Positions 28,354 through 38,242 of a DNA stretch of 64,000 nt are shown here, piece by piece (position 1 is the first letter of the stretch; each line of letters begins with the position of its first letter). Under the pieces are notes generated by a model, which made no database searches, was not told the DNA's origin, and saw only the letters and a list, made by a program, of their open reading frames with translations. Source of the DNA: Adineta vaga. Taxonomy: Eukaryota; Rotifera. The DNA lies in contig CP075493.1 of NCBI GenBank assembly GCA_021613535.1, forward strand, positions 1,984,001 to 2,048,000, in the 5' to 3' direction. The position numbers were made by a program, and so were the translations under genes.

Positions 28354-30037
28354 CTTCGAGAATGTTTAAAGAAGAAGAGAAGAAATGCGAAACAAAAAAA
28401 AGAAGTCTAGACGATTGTGATTATAATAAACGAAATTTTTGTGCACAATGAACGAACGAACGTATTGTGTATATGTGTGTATGTGCGTAGGACTTTGTTT
28501 TTGAAAGAAGACGACGAAACAGAAAGAGACAGACAACTCATTGGATATCGGATGAATCATCTTATACAGGTAAGTTTTGGTGGTATAAAAAACAGAAGAT
28601 TTCATTCATTCAAATTGAATTGACCTAAAAAGTATTTTATTTAGATTATAAGAATAGTTTTATGTAAAAAATCTAATCTTTTAATCATTTGAATAGATGT
28701 CGCTAAGACATAGATAGTTGAACGATGAAATTTTCAATAGAATAATATCAAAATATATATCTATCCGATTTTCTTTTCAATGAAAGTATATTATTTTGCA
28801 CAACGAAATCTGTCTGCATTTCTTTCTTTCTTTTTTCTCTCTGTCTCTCTCTCTCTCGTTAATTATAGATCTCTATTTTTCTTTTTCTCTAATTCTACGT
28901 TGTACTTTGAAATCATCAAGTATAAATATCGACGGAATACGCAGACAATTAGAAAGTTCCTCTTTCTATCTCAACAATATTAATATAGTTACTGTGTGAT
29001 TCCAGAAGGACCATCTGACGTCTTTTACACTTTATCCATTTTCGAGGTATATATTAGATACAATTGTTGTGAGGAAGAAAAGATTTTCTCTTGATAACAC
29101 AATCATCGACTATCATGCAAGTGTAAAAGTAGGAAAATTTTGTTCGAAGAAAAAGATTTTCTCACTCTATACGTAGATAAAATCTACTGTGTAGAATGTT
29201 TGTCATAGCAAAAAACGAGAAAGTAAGTCTTATTTTCTTTTCCGAAAAAAACATATATATATATATACGCATGATCATCGTCATTATTTTAATTATATTA
29301 TTTTCACTTTTCTTACATGTCAATCAAGAGCAGATCTTCTTTTTTTTTTTCCTACATTCTATCCATACATTATGTAATGGAAATCGTCTGTTATGATACC
29401 GAACATATAGTGACGAGAATCTTTTAACTATACGAAGAAGTAATAAGCTATTCAATATGTAAGTTCTTATCTATGTTTTTTCTTTCTATTCTTTATGTCT
29501 TTGAAGGATGATAGACAGGTTGTATCTATGTCACGAAAAGTAGATAATAGAATGAACATAAAGTTGAAGATTCGATTAGAAATCAATGTTATTCAAATAA
29601 AATTTCCGAGAATGTCTAGAGTTTTATTTCTTCTCCTCCGTAGTTTTTCTTCTCTATCTATTTTCCTCAGGTCTATCATTATGATATTTAATTCTTCGCT
29701 AGTCGTCGTTAATCTCACTCTGTCATCAGGTTCGTCGTATTAGAGTAATAAAGAATTAAAGAGCGAGAGAAAAAAAGGAGAGAGTAATTATAATGTTTTC
29801 TTGTTCACAGATAAAAAAAAGTCCATCGTACTTTTTTTTTCTTATTTAAATCATAAGAATATGTCAGATATCGTGCGTATTAAACTTCTTAGACTAACCA
29901 TTATTTTAATTATTATTTTTTTTTATCCTGACAAAATCTGACTTGAAACATTATTTTCCTAATATAATGATTTTTGTTTTCTAACATAAATTTAATATGT
30001 TTTAGATGATGTAAAAGAAAGAATAAGATATCGAATC
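28354..30037. other. intergenic, divergent 5' regions of TOP1 and the GPCR
   Basis: 1.7 kb. It contains an (AACG)3 motif at 28451-28462, a CT run at about 28835-28858 and (TA)n near 29253-29265. Several frames of 60-80 codons are T-rich or low-complexity. No gene recognised; the promoters of both flanking genes should lie here. Confidence 0.5.
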
Positions 30038-31617
30038 ATGTTTATGTCATCGTTGAATATAACAATCGATGATTTAGTTATCGATCCTCAAGCTTTATAT
30101 GAATCTATTCGTAAATCATTTACACGCAATCCATTTGATCATTATGTTAATGGTATATGCGGATTAATTGTTTGTCTTCTTGGTGTCGTTAGTAATGCAC
30201 TTAGTTTTTCGGTTCTTATTCGTCGAACAATGCGTCTTTCGACTTATGTTTATTTAGCTGGTTTATGTTTCAGTGATTTTACGACATGTCTATTTCTTCT
30301 ACCTGGTTGTATTCTAAATTCTTATCCACTTCAAATACTTGATTATGAATTACCACGAACGTATGTCTATACTCGAATATTAATCATGTCAGGTGCAATT
30401 AGTACAACAGCTCGTGTTCTTAGTGTTTGGCTTTGTGCAGCATTTACGATAGATCGATGGATAAGTAAGATGTTTAAGCATTAAGATTGTATATAAAGAT
30501 TTCGTTTTTTAGTGATATGTCGTCCATTTGCTGGTCCAATTTACTGTACGATGAAAAATGCTCGATGTGTCACAAGTATTATTTATATCATAGGTATTTT
30601 CTATGCCGTTCCATTAATGCTCGAATATGTTCCACATGAAGAACAAACTTTATCTGAAATACTATCCATAAAAAACAATAAGAAAATTTATCGTTATTTA
30701 TTGAGTGATTTTGGTAAAAATTCCATTTTTCGATGGACTTATGTCATTATCAATGCTCTGGGTGTATATGTTATTCCATTAATGATTATTATTATACTCA
30801 ATCGAAAATTACTTATCTCAATTCAATTATTAGAACGACGTTCAGCAGAATACAAAGCACCATTACCTACTAAACAAGGTAATACAAAACATATCGATTG
30901 TAATGATGTATTTTCTTTTCATTAGGTGTGACTGTAATGTTATTAGCAACAACAATTCTCTTACTTGTATTTCGTTTACCATCTGCTATTATATCAGTTA
31001 TGTGGTTAACTAGTGCAAAGACATTTATTAATGAGAAACCTCCATTTCTTCTTCGAAAACTTCATTCAATTGCTAATTTATGTGCAACATTAAATGCTGC
31101 AACAACATTTATTATGTTTATTATCTATGGAACAAAATTTCGATCAGAATTTATGAATATGTATTGTTGTTGTTTGAAGAAAAGCAAATGTGAAAAAACG
31201 ACGAATAGAAATTCACAAGATCAAAATAATAAAATAATTCTTCCAAATGATAATGATATTAATGAACAAGATGTTAATAATCAAATAAATCCATTACCAG
31301 TCAATCGACCGTATCAAACGGGTCGTCAAGCAACAGCGAGACATAGTAGTACAGCAACAGTATCAACAACAACAACATCAATTGCATCCTTATCATCATT
31401 ACGACGTTTAAGAAATCAACGAAGAAATCCGCGTTATTCACTTGATCGTGAACATGAATTAATAACTCAACATCATTTAAATTTTAATAATACACATCTT
31501 CCACAACAATATGAACTTACAATACGTGAAGATGAATGTATTCATGCAACGAATGAAATTGAAACAGTATCAGTATCTTATAACAATTGGTTTAAAAAAT
31601 TAATCACATGTCAATAG
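30038..31617 (+). CDS. class A G protein-coupled receptor, neuropeptide (FMRFamide-receptor) type
   Basis: Three exons (30038-30464, 30513-30878, 30926-31617) encode 494 residues. Seven hydrophobic segments are visible: TM1 with GLIVCLLGVVSNALSF, TM2 with LAGLCFSDF, TM3 ending FTIDRWIMICRPF (a DRW variant of the DRY motif), two further helices around IIYIIGIFYAVPLM and VYVIPLMIIIILNRK, TM6 with LLLVFRLPSAI, and TM7 with LNAATTFIMFIIYGTKFR. A cluster of Cys just after TM7 (YCCCLKK) suggests palmitoylation. The long C-terminal tail (about 170 residues) is Asn/Ser/Thr/Arg-rich. The extracellular N-terminus has one sequon (NIT). The overall pattern resembles invertebrate FMRFamide-type receptors; the ligand cannot be inferred. 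Confidence 0.87.
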
Positions 31618-31972
31618 CAAAATTCCTTTGTGGGTTTTTTTCTATAGATCAAAACAAAGAAGATGTATGATTTTGTGTATGTATGTATATTCAGTTATTT
31701 TTATTGTTCGTCCGTAAGATTCTTTCTTTTTTTTTTACAAAAAAAAACAACAAACTATTGGAAGATTCAATTCATCAGTTTCGTGCTTTCATGAAAGTAA
31801 TCAAATTAATTAGTATTTAATCTAACTTAATGTTTTATCTATATGTGAAAACATAGGTTAATCTTATTAATCAAGACATGCAATATATTGCCGATGGTAG
31901 AAAAGAATATGATGAATAATCAGACATATTGCTTGAGAATCAAGTTTATATTGATAAAATTGAAATAAAGTT
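31618..31972. other. short intergenic spacer
   Basis: 355 bp between the GPCR stop and the first ATG of the ART-TPR frame; AT-rich with a poly-A/T patch near 31731-31748. No feature recognised. Confidence 0.5.
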
Positions 31973-34087
31973 ATGTTTTACTCAAACAAACTGTTGAAAT
32001 CGATGAGTAATAATAATTCAGTACATTTTCAAAACTCATACGTACAGTTACTTTCATATTGTTTTGTTGTCGGTAGAAGAAAAAAGAAAGGAACTGTAAA
32101 GTTGCCGACGAATAAAAAGAATATTTGTATTGTTGTTGTTTTTCTTCTTCTTCTTTTCGTTGTTGGCATTGTAACAATTCTAAAATTAAGCAAATACAAC
32201 TATATTGATTCGTACCATTTGCTTAACATGAGTAGTTTGAAGAATTTCTTCTTTAAGAGTCGTAGAAATAAAGAATTATCATCCTCAGATATTAACGAAC
32301 CATTTCCATCAATGACTGATATTAATTCGATTCGAGATGGTTTAGTTATTTGGTTAGATAATGAAGATATTCAACTAATTTTAACAGAATCACAACGTAT
32401 TCCACATCCTGTCGATATTTTTAAAGACGATCAACAATGTTTCGAATTTTTAAGAAAATATCCAGATGAGAGAGCATTTGTTATTATTTCCGGTCAATAC
32501 GATGAAGAAACCTTACATCGTGTGCATGATTGCGATCAAGTCGATTCGATTTATTTTTATTATAAAGATAAACGAATAACTGGAGAAAAACGAAATGATT
32601 GGTCTAAAGTAAAGAATGAATCTTCGGATATGGTTTCGATTAATAAAATGGTCGATCAAGATATTAAAAAATCTGTACATAATGCCCCACCAAGGATTTA
32701 CTTCGAATTAAATAATAAAACATCAGATGTAAGTCTTGACACAATGAATTATTCATTTATGTATTCGTTAATTCTGAAAAAGATTGTATTAAAATTAACT
32801 TACAATAATTCTGATATTAAAGAATTTATTGATTATTGTCGTAAAAGATTTGAAGGTGATATAGAAACAAAAGAAAAAATTGCTGAATTTCAAAAGAAAT
32901 ATAAGAAGAAGGATGCTATCAAATGGTACACTGAAGAATGTTTTTTATATAAAGAACTTAATCGAGCATTACGTCAAGTAGATATTGGAATGATTATGAA
33001 AATGAGTTTCTTTATTCAGCATCTTCATCAACAACTTGATCTATTACGCATTGAACAATATAAAAAAAGACGCTTTAGAGATTCGTTTCGTGTCTATCGA
33101 GGACAACAATTATCCAAAAGTATACTTGATCAATTGAGAAGTATGAAAAGTGAATATTTTTCATTCAATTCATTTCTATCTACAAGTCAAAATCTTGCAA
33201 CTCCTTTGGAATTTTTTAAACTATATCCTGCGACACAAAACTTGATAAATATTTTATTTATTATGGATATTAATCCGGCAATAGCATCAAATACATTTGC
33301 TGCTATTAGTGGAATGAGTGTTCATGGCTACGAAGAAGAAATTCTCTTTTCGATGCACACTGTTTTCCGTATTAAAAAAATGAAATTAGTAACAGAAGAT
33401 AAGAACGATTGTTATTGGCAAATCGAATTAGAACAAGTTGATGATTTTGATCATGAACTAAACAAATTAACTACATTTTATCATCGTGAAACTGAAGGAC
33501 TTTCATCATGGGATCATTTAGGTCGTTTTTTAATCGACGTTGGCCAATTTGACAAGGCAGAAAAGATCTATAAAACTATCCTACAGAAAGAATCGAACCA
33601 ACGTAATATAGCAAATGTTTACAATCAACTTGCTGTGATCGAAGAGAAACAAAGTCGATATGATGCTGCAATTACTTATGCAACAAAATCTTTAGAAATT
33701 CTCAAAACAATCGATTCTGTAGATGCATCTGATTTTGCTAGTTGTTACACTACTCTTGGTATTATCTATACTCGTATAGGTGATCGTTCAAATGCGTTTT
33801 CATGTCTTAAAGAAGCTTTAAGATTTCGAGAAGATATTTCTCATTCTGATGAAATTGATCTTGCTGATTCGTATAATAATCTTGGCTTGTTATGTAAAGA
33901 AATGAAGGATTATCCAAAAGCACTTTCATATCTTGAAAAAGCGTTTAAACTTCGTCAGAAAAATTTGCCTTGTAATCATCCTAAATTAGTTCAAGCTCAC
34001 AATAATCTCGTTTCAATCTATTCACAAATGAATTTACAATCCGAAGGAAATAGGTCAAGTATATTGGAAAAAGAGGAAGATCTATAA
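31973..34087 (+). CDS. NAD:arginine ADP-ribosyltransferase with TPR repeats
   Basis: A single exon of 704 residues. From about residue 115 a receiver-like segment reads GLVIWLDNEDIQ, then RAFVIISGQYDEETLHRVHD. The ART domain (about 230-490) shows the R-S-E triad: Arg in FRVYRGQQ (about 376), Ser in FLSTSQN (about 403) and the Glu-rich HGYEEEILFS (about 453-455). This is the arginine-specific class that moves ADP-ribose from NAD to protein. About four TPR units follow (for example GQFDKAEKIYKTIL, YPKALSYLEKAFKLRQK). This order of domains is common in bdelloid genomes. The first 84 residues are low-complexity, with a hydrophobic run (IVVVFLLLLFVVGIV) that would make a type II membrane protein. 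Start at MSSLKNFF (32229) is the alternative. Targets unknown. Confidence 0.9.
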   Translation: MFYSNKLLKSMSNNNSVHFQNSYVQLLSYCFVVGRRKKKGTVKLPTNKKNICIVVVFLLLLFVVGIVTILKLSKYNYIDSYHLLNMSSLKNFFFKSRRNKELSSSDINEPFPSMTDINSIRDGLVIWLDNEDIQLILTESQRIPHPVDIFKDDQQCFEFLRKYPDERAFVIISGQYDEETLHRVHDCDQVDSIYFYYKDKRITGEKRNDWSKVKNESSDMVSINKMVDQDIKKSVHNAPPRIYFELNNKTSDVSLDTMNYSFMYSLILKKIVLKLTYNNSDIKEFIDYCRKRFEGDIETKEKIAEFQKKYKKKDAIKWYTEECFLYKELNRALRQVDIGMIMKMSFFIQHLHQQLDLLRIEQYKKRRFRDSFRVYRGQQLSKSILDQLRSMKSEYFSFNSFLSTSQNLATPLEFFKLYPATQNLINILFIMDINPAIASNTFAAISGMSVHGYEEEILFSMHTVFRIKKMKLVTEDKNDCYWQIELEQVDDFDHELNKLTTFYHRETEGLSSWDHLGRFLIDVGQFDKAEKIYKTILQKESNQRNIANVYNQLAVIEEKQSRYDAAITYATKSLEILKTIDSVDASDFASCYTTLGIIYTRIGDRSNAFSCLKEALRFREDISHSDEIDLADSYNNLGLLCKEMKDYPKALSYLEKAFKLRQKNLPCNHPKLVQAHNNLVSIYSQMNLQSEGNRSSILEKEEDL

Positions 34088-34252
34088 GCATTTTCTGTTC
34101 AATTCATTGTATCTGTTCTAATATTGAATAATAAAACAAAGCGGGAAAATGATAAGAAAGTTTTCTTTAATATTTCTTTAATTTCGAATATAAATCTAAT
34201 TCAAATACGCATGTATTTACAATATGAAAATACTTTTTTCACATAGAATCGA

Positions 34253-35592
34253 ATGAATATAACATCAACAGTAAAAATCAATTCAATTGCTGATAATTGT
34301 CGATTAATTCTAAGAGAACGTTGTCGAAATCATACGAATCGATCGAACATCTTCTCACAACAGTACGTGAACGGCTGTAAGCATTTCCTTTAATCAAAGC
34401 AAATCAGTCTTTCTTGCATGATGAAGTATTATCAATAAACTTGGTATCTTCTTCTGTTTTCAGAATGCGTTCAACAAATCTTGGGACACCTTGTTATCCC
34501 ATTCCAACACAACCATATTACGACGGGATACCTTCAAATAGTTATTGTATCGATGGAAATTATCCACCAATGCAACCGATTTTGAATAAACAAACAAGTC
34601 ATGTTCAATATTTATCCATTCCATCAGTAGATTGTATTCGAATGATGACAAATTCGATACTAAATAGAATACGTTATAAAGTATCGGATGAAGATGCACG
34701 TTTACTTTGCTATTGTCTTCCATCATTAATTCGACAAATTATGTGTAAAAGTCCATGGTTAACACCAAATGATGTCATTGAATGGTTGAGCGCAGATATT
34801 CTTGTAATGATCTGTGTTTTCTGTTTTTATATAAAGATAATATTGAACTCAATTGAAATATTTTCTAGAAAGAAACAATGAATGATATTGAAGAAAATCA
34901 TTTGAAAGATCAAACAGGAATTATTCAAGACGATCATCATTCGAATAATTCACCGGATAGTTTATCTTCTCGTCGAAGTCGAAATTCTCAAGAATCAATT
35001 GTATCACATCGTTCATCACGATCAACTCGCAATTCTCCTAACTTAGATAACAAAAAACAAGAACGGAAAGTTTTTCGTGTTGAATCTCGAGAATATCCAC
35101 AACGAAAACAAAATATCAATGATGATTCATCTTCAATACATTCCTATCGAAGTTTTCAATCAAATCATTCTAAACCTTCATCACAAGGTAAACGAAATTC
35201 TCTTCTTTTTTATCATGATCCAATATTTAGTTCAGTAAGAGAGAAAAACAAATTCGATCCAGAAGATGAACGAAGTCATTCATCACGTAATATTCATATT
35301 TTTCTCGAAACTATTTCTAAAAATATTAATTTAATTAGATTCGAATTATTCAACAAAGAAATCTGATTTCAAGAATGAAGTTGAACAAAAGAATATCCCA
35401 TTAAAAACATCACCGAATCAATCTTCACGTATTCGTCTCGAATTTCCTGGTAAAAAAGATCCAAATGTTATCCAAGATGTTGAAAAATGTTTAACATTTT
35501 ATGAAAAAATTCGTGAATATTTTGATGATGATGTTGCAGCAATGCTTTTGAAATGTTGTTTGTGTTATGGTCATTGTTCCGAGAATAGATAA
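34253..35592 (+). CDS. hypothetical protein, Ser/Arg-rich, unrecognised
   Basis: Four exons (34253-34362, 34464-34803, 34869-35286, 35339-35592) join in phase to 373 residues. The middle has an ordered patch of about 60 residues (CIRMMTNSILNRIRYKVSDE, LLCYCLPSLIRQIMC, LTPNDVIEWLSADI), probably helical. A Ser/Arg-rich low-complexity region follows (SLSSRRSRNSQES, SHRSSRSTRNS), then a final ordered segment (IRLEFPGKKDPNVIQDVEKC, LTFYEKIREYFDDDV) ending in a Cys cluster (LKCCLCYGHC). I recognise no family. The first exon is tentative; without it the start would be ATG 34465. It begins only 165 bp after the ART-TPR stop. Confidence 0.66.
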
Positions 35593-36228
35593 GATGAAAG
35601 AAATGTCGAGTAGAATTCATAGAAATGATATTGTTTTTATAGGCGAACAATAACTCGTTCTCGTTTATTGAGTAAATAAATATTATTATGCACATAAAAA
35701 TCGCTGAAATCTTTTCAAAAACAAATAGAAATCTTTCTGTGAATAAAATAATCATTAACAACGTAAGATTAAAATTTTGATTGTTGGTATTGTCATTAGT
35801 TAAGCTTAGAATGGAATGTGAGTTGTCTAAGACATCATTTTTCTTTCAGGATAAAGTGTATCTGTTATTTTACTACTGTCTACTTTTTTCGAAGCAAAAA
35901 ACTTCATGCAGTAGTGTTTAAATGTACAGGATGAAAAAGGTGTTGTCTAATATTCAATAGGTCGTGAATTAATTGTGTTTAATATGTTTGTTAGTAACGA
36001 GAAAAGAAAGAAGAAAGAAAGAAATCGTGATACTTTTCGATTATTCTATAAATCGAAAATGATGTTATTGTTATTACTACTGTTGCAACTGTTACTGAAG
36101 TACGAAAAGCACTTTGAATGATTCGATCGTTTTTCTTTTCTGCTTCAGAAAGTGAGACGAGTGTGGGAGAAAGAAAGAGAAGAGAGAAAACGAAAACAAA
36201 TCAAAACAGTTATTTTTGAAGGTGAAAC
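35593..36228. other. intergenic, nothing recognised
   Basis: 636 bp. The last 100 bases are purine-rich (GA/GAAA) and probably form the 5' leader of the next gene. The minus-strand frame at 35468-35761 has no motif. Confidence 0.5.
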
Positions 36229-37620
36229 ATGCAACAAAACCCAATGCTAGTTAGTGGAGTACCTATCAATCAATCTCAAGCATATTACTATGATCCATCA
36301 GCATATTATCGTACTTTACTTCAACCACAACCTCCCCCTCCTCCACCTGAAGTACCACATAGCAATCCATATCCTTCAAGTCGTACTCCACCACAAGTAG
36401 TACCGTCTAACTATCCACACGCGTCAAATCAAACTCCACCAAAAGCACGTCCATCGGTAACTTATCCACAAACACAGATTAATGATTCACGTATACCACA
36501 ACATTATTATATAGATAATGCTCCACAAAATGATTTTCCTCCAAATAATCCAAATTATACAGCACCTTATGACGCAAATTCTAATGTTGCTGATCCTTAT
36601 TTACAACCCGTACCAGTCTCTTCAGACCCATATACGACAGCTCCATATTATTCCTATGTATCACCAACAACAGTTAATAACCCTTCCTTCAATCCTATTC
36701 AACCTGTATACGAACAACCAGCATCTAGTGTTATTGGTGTACCTTATTCTACAGCATATGTTCAACCAGCAGTGACAAGTTTACCTCCGTTGCAACGTGT
36801 ACAAGTAGTACCAACACAACCATTCACTAATGTAACTACTGTACCTTATGCTAGAGCATATACTATTCCTCCAGTAGATCACAATCCAACTATACCTGAT
36901 CAATCACTTCCTGGTGTCGTCAATTCACAGAGAAAAGATACTAATCTAAGTCGTTTAGAGGTATATCATTTTACTCAAAAAAAAAAAACACCAGTACCAG
37001 CGGCAGGAGTCTATGCTACACAACCACCAGTACAATACTATGCTTATCCATATACAGTACCAACAACAGCACCTATAGCAGTACCAACAGCGGCACCTAT
37101 GACAGTACCAACAGCAGGTTTTGCACCAGACAATTCATGGTATGATTATCAACCTAATACTTATTCATCTTATAATTATCCTCAATATGATTATTCATCG
37201 TATGCATATCCTCAATATGATTATTCATCATATGCTTATCCTTCTTATTATCCAAATTACAATTACCCACAACAGAACTACCCACAATATAATTATCCTT
37301 ATCCATCAGAAACTGTACGATTACCTCCTATAGCAAAGAAAGCAAGTGGATCTCAGACTGAGAAAGTTCCGACAACAACTCGTGCTCTTTCACCTATGCA
37401 TTCACATTCGACACCACTCGATAAAAATAACTATTCGTCTATTCATCAAAGGATTCTTCTTGAAGAACGACTTCCTGAAGGATCACGTCCTCCTCATCAT
37501 CAACATAATCGATCAGATGCACATTATCTTCGAGGTGTTTATTCGACACCTCTACCTGATTGTCGATGTATACATTGTCAACGAGAACGAAACAAAGTTC
37601 TCAATTATTATCCCGATTAG
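36229..37620 (+). CDS. Pro/Tyr/Gln-rich low-complexity protein
   Basis: A single exon of 463 residues without a recognised fold. The N-terminal half is rich in Pro, Tyr, Ser and Thr, with a PPPPPP run. A middle section repeats short valine-proline-threonine units (VPTTAPIAVPTAAPMTVPTA). A Tyr-rich section follows with units like YPQYDYSSYA (two near-perfect copies at about 37183-37236) and NYPQ variants. The last 60 residues are different: charged, with LEERLPEGSRPPHH and CRCIHCQRERNK, and may be the only folded part. No signal peptide. A 12-base poly-A at 36977-36988 sits inside the frame and is a likely spot for length errors. Tyr/Gln/Asn content suggests a phase-separating or RNA-binding partner protein (inference). 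Confidence 0.72.
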   Translation: MQQNPMLVSGVPINQSQAYYYDPSAYYRTLLQPQPPPPPPEVPHSNPYPSSRTPPQVVPSNYPHASNQTPPKARPSVTYPQTQINDSRIPQHYYIDNAPQNDFPPNNPNYTAPYDANSNVADPYLQPVPVSSDPYTTAPYYSYVSPTTVNNPSFNPIQPVYEQPASSVIGVPYSTAYVQPAVTSLPPLQRVQVVPTQPFTNVTTVPYARAYTIPPVDHNPTIPDQSLPGVVNSQRKDTNLSRLEVYHFTQKKKTPVPAAGVYATQPPVQYYAYPYTVPTTAPIAVPTAAPMTVPTAGFAPDNSWYDYQPNTYSSYNYPQYDYSSYAYPQYDYSSYAYPSYYPNYNYPQQNYPQYNYPYPSETVRLPPIAKKASGSQTEKVPTTTRALSPMHSHSTPLDKNNYSSIHQRILLEERLPEGSRPPHHQHNRSDAHYLRGVYSTPLPDCRCIHCQRERNKVLNYYPD

Positions 37621-38113
37621 TGAAAAAATATCTGTGACTTTATTTATGAAAATTTTGTTTAATCTTTTTATTTATTTTAATTCAAAAGAAACTAAGACCA
37701 ACATATACTATTTCAACGTTCGTTAGTCTTTTAACACACCACTTTAATTTTCTTGAGTAAATATCGTCAATCATATTTTCATATGCATGTAGAATCTAAT
37801 CTTGTTTATACGAATGACTGACTAGTTTCAGCTTATCTTTTATACTACGACGAAATTATCCTGTATATTTATATAGATTATTCCCATAAACATGATCAGA
37901 ACTAAATACAATCACGCTCGCGATGCCTGATATCTCAATCTTGAAACCAACTCCCATAAGTGCTGCATGTGTGAAAAATAGAGTAGCAAATATCTCAATG
38001 TTATGTAGGCGGACAGTTATCGTGCTGCGTTCGTTTCGTTTTTAGAAAAACAGCTTTTTATGAGAATATGACCAGATGTTAGCCCACATATTATTTTACT
38101 TCGCTTTATACAT
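37621..38113. other. intergenic, upstream of the secreted precursor
   Basis: About 490 bp. Nothing gene-like; it precedes a clear TATA box and presumably holds upstream promoter elements. Confidence 0.5.
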
Positions 38114-38122
38114 CTATAAAAG
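38114..38122 (+). promoter_or_regulatory. TATA box of the secreted repeat precursor
   Basis: CTATAAAAG, a full consensus TATA element. Transcription would start about 30 bp downstream (near 38145). A 5' UTR exon would then end at 38177 and a 61-bp intron (38178-38238) would be removed just before the start codon. Confidence 0.7.
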
Positions 38123-38242
38123 ACGAGAAACGAAAAGCATTTTAATACATTCTTTTGACGAAATATTTAACGAAAAGGTAAGATAAATCTGATAAATTCA
38201 ATTGTTATTAAACGACATTTTTTTTTCTCTTCTTAAAGAAAT

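Noticed and set aside
28354-30037. Possible small genes upstream of the GPCR (several 60-80 codon frames)
   Set aside because: No Met-anchored frame with motif or splice partner; composition is simple T- or A-rich sequence.
31971-32177. Minus-strand 68-codon frame
   Set aside because: Overlaps the low-complexity start of the ART-TPR gene; Gln/Glu-rich complement of a pyrimidine run.
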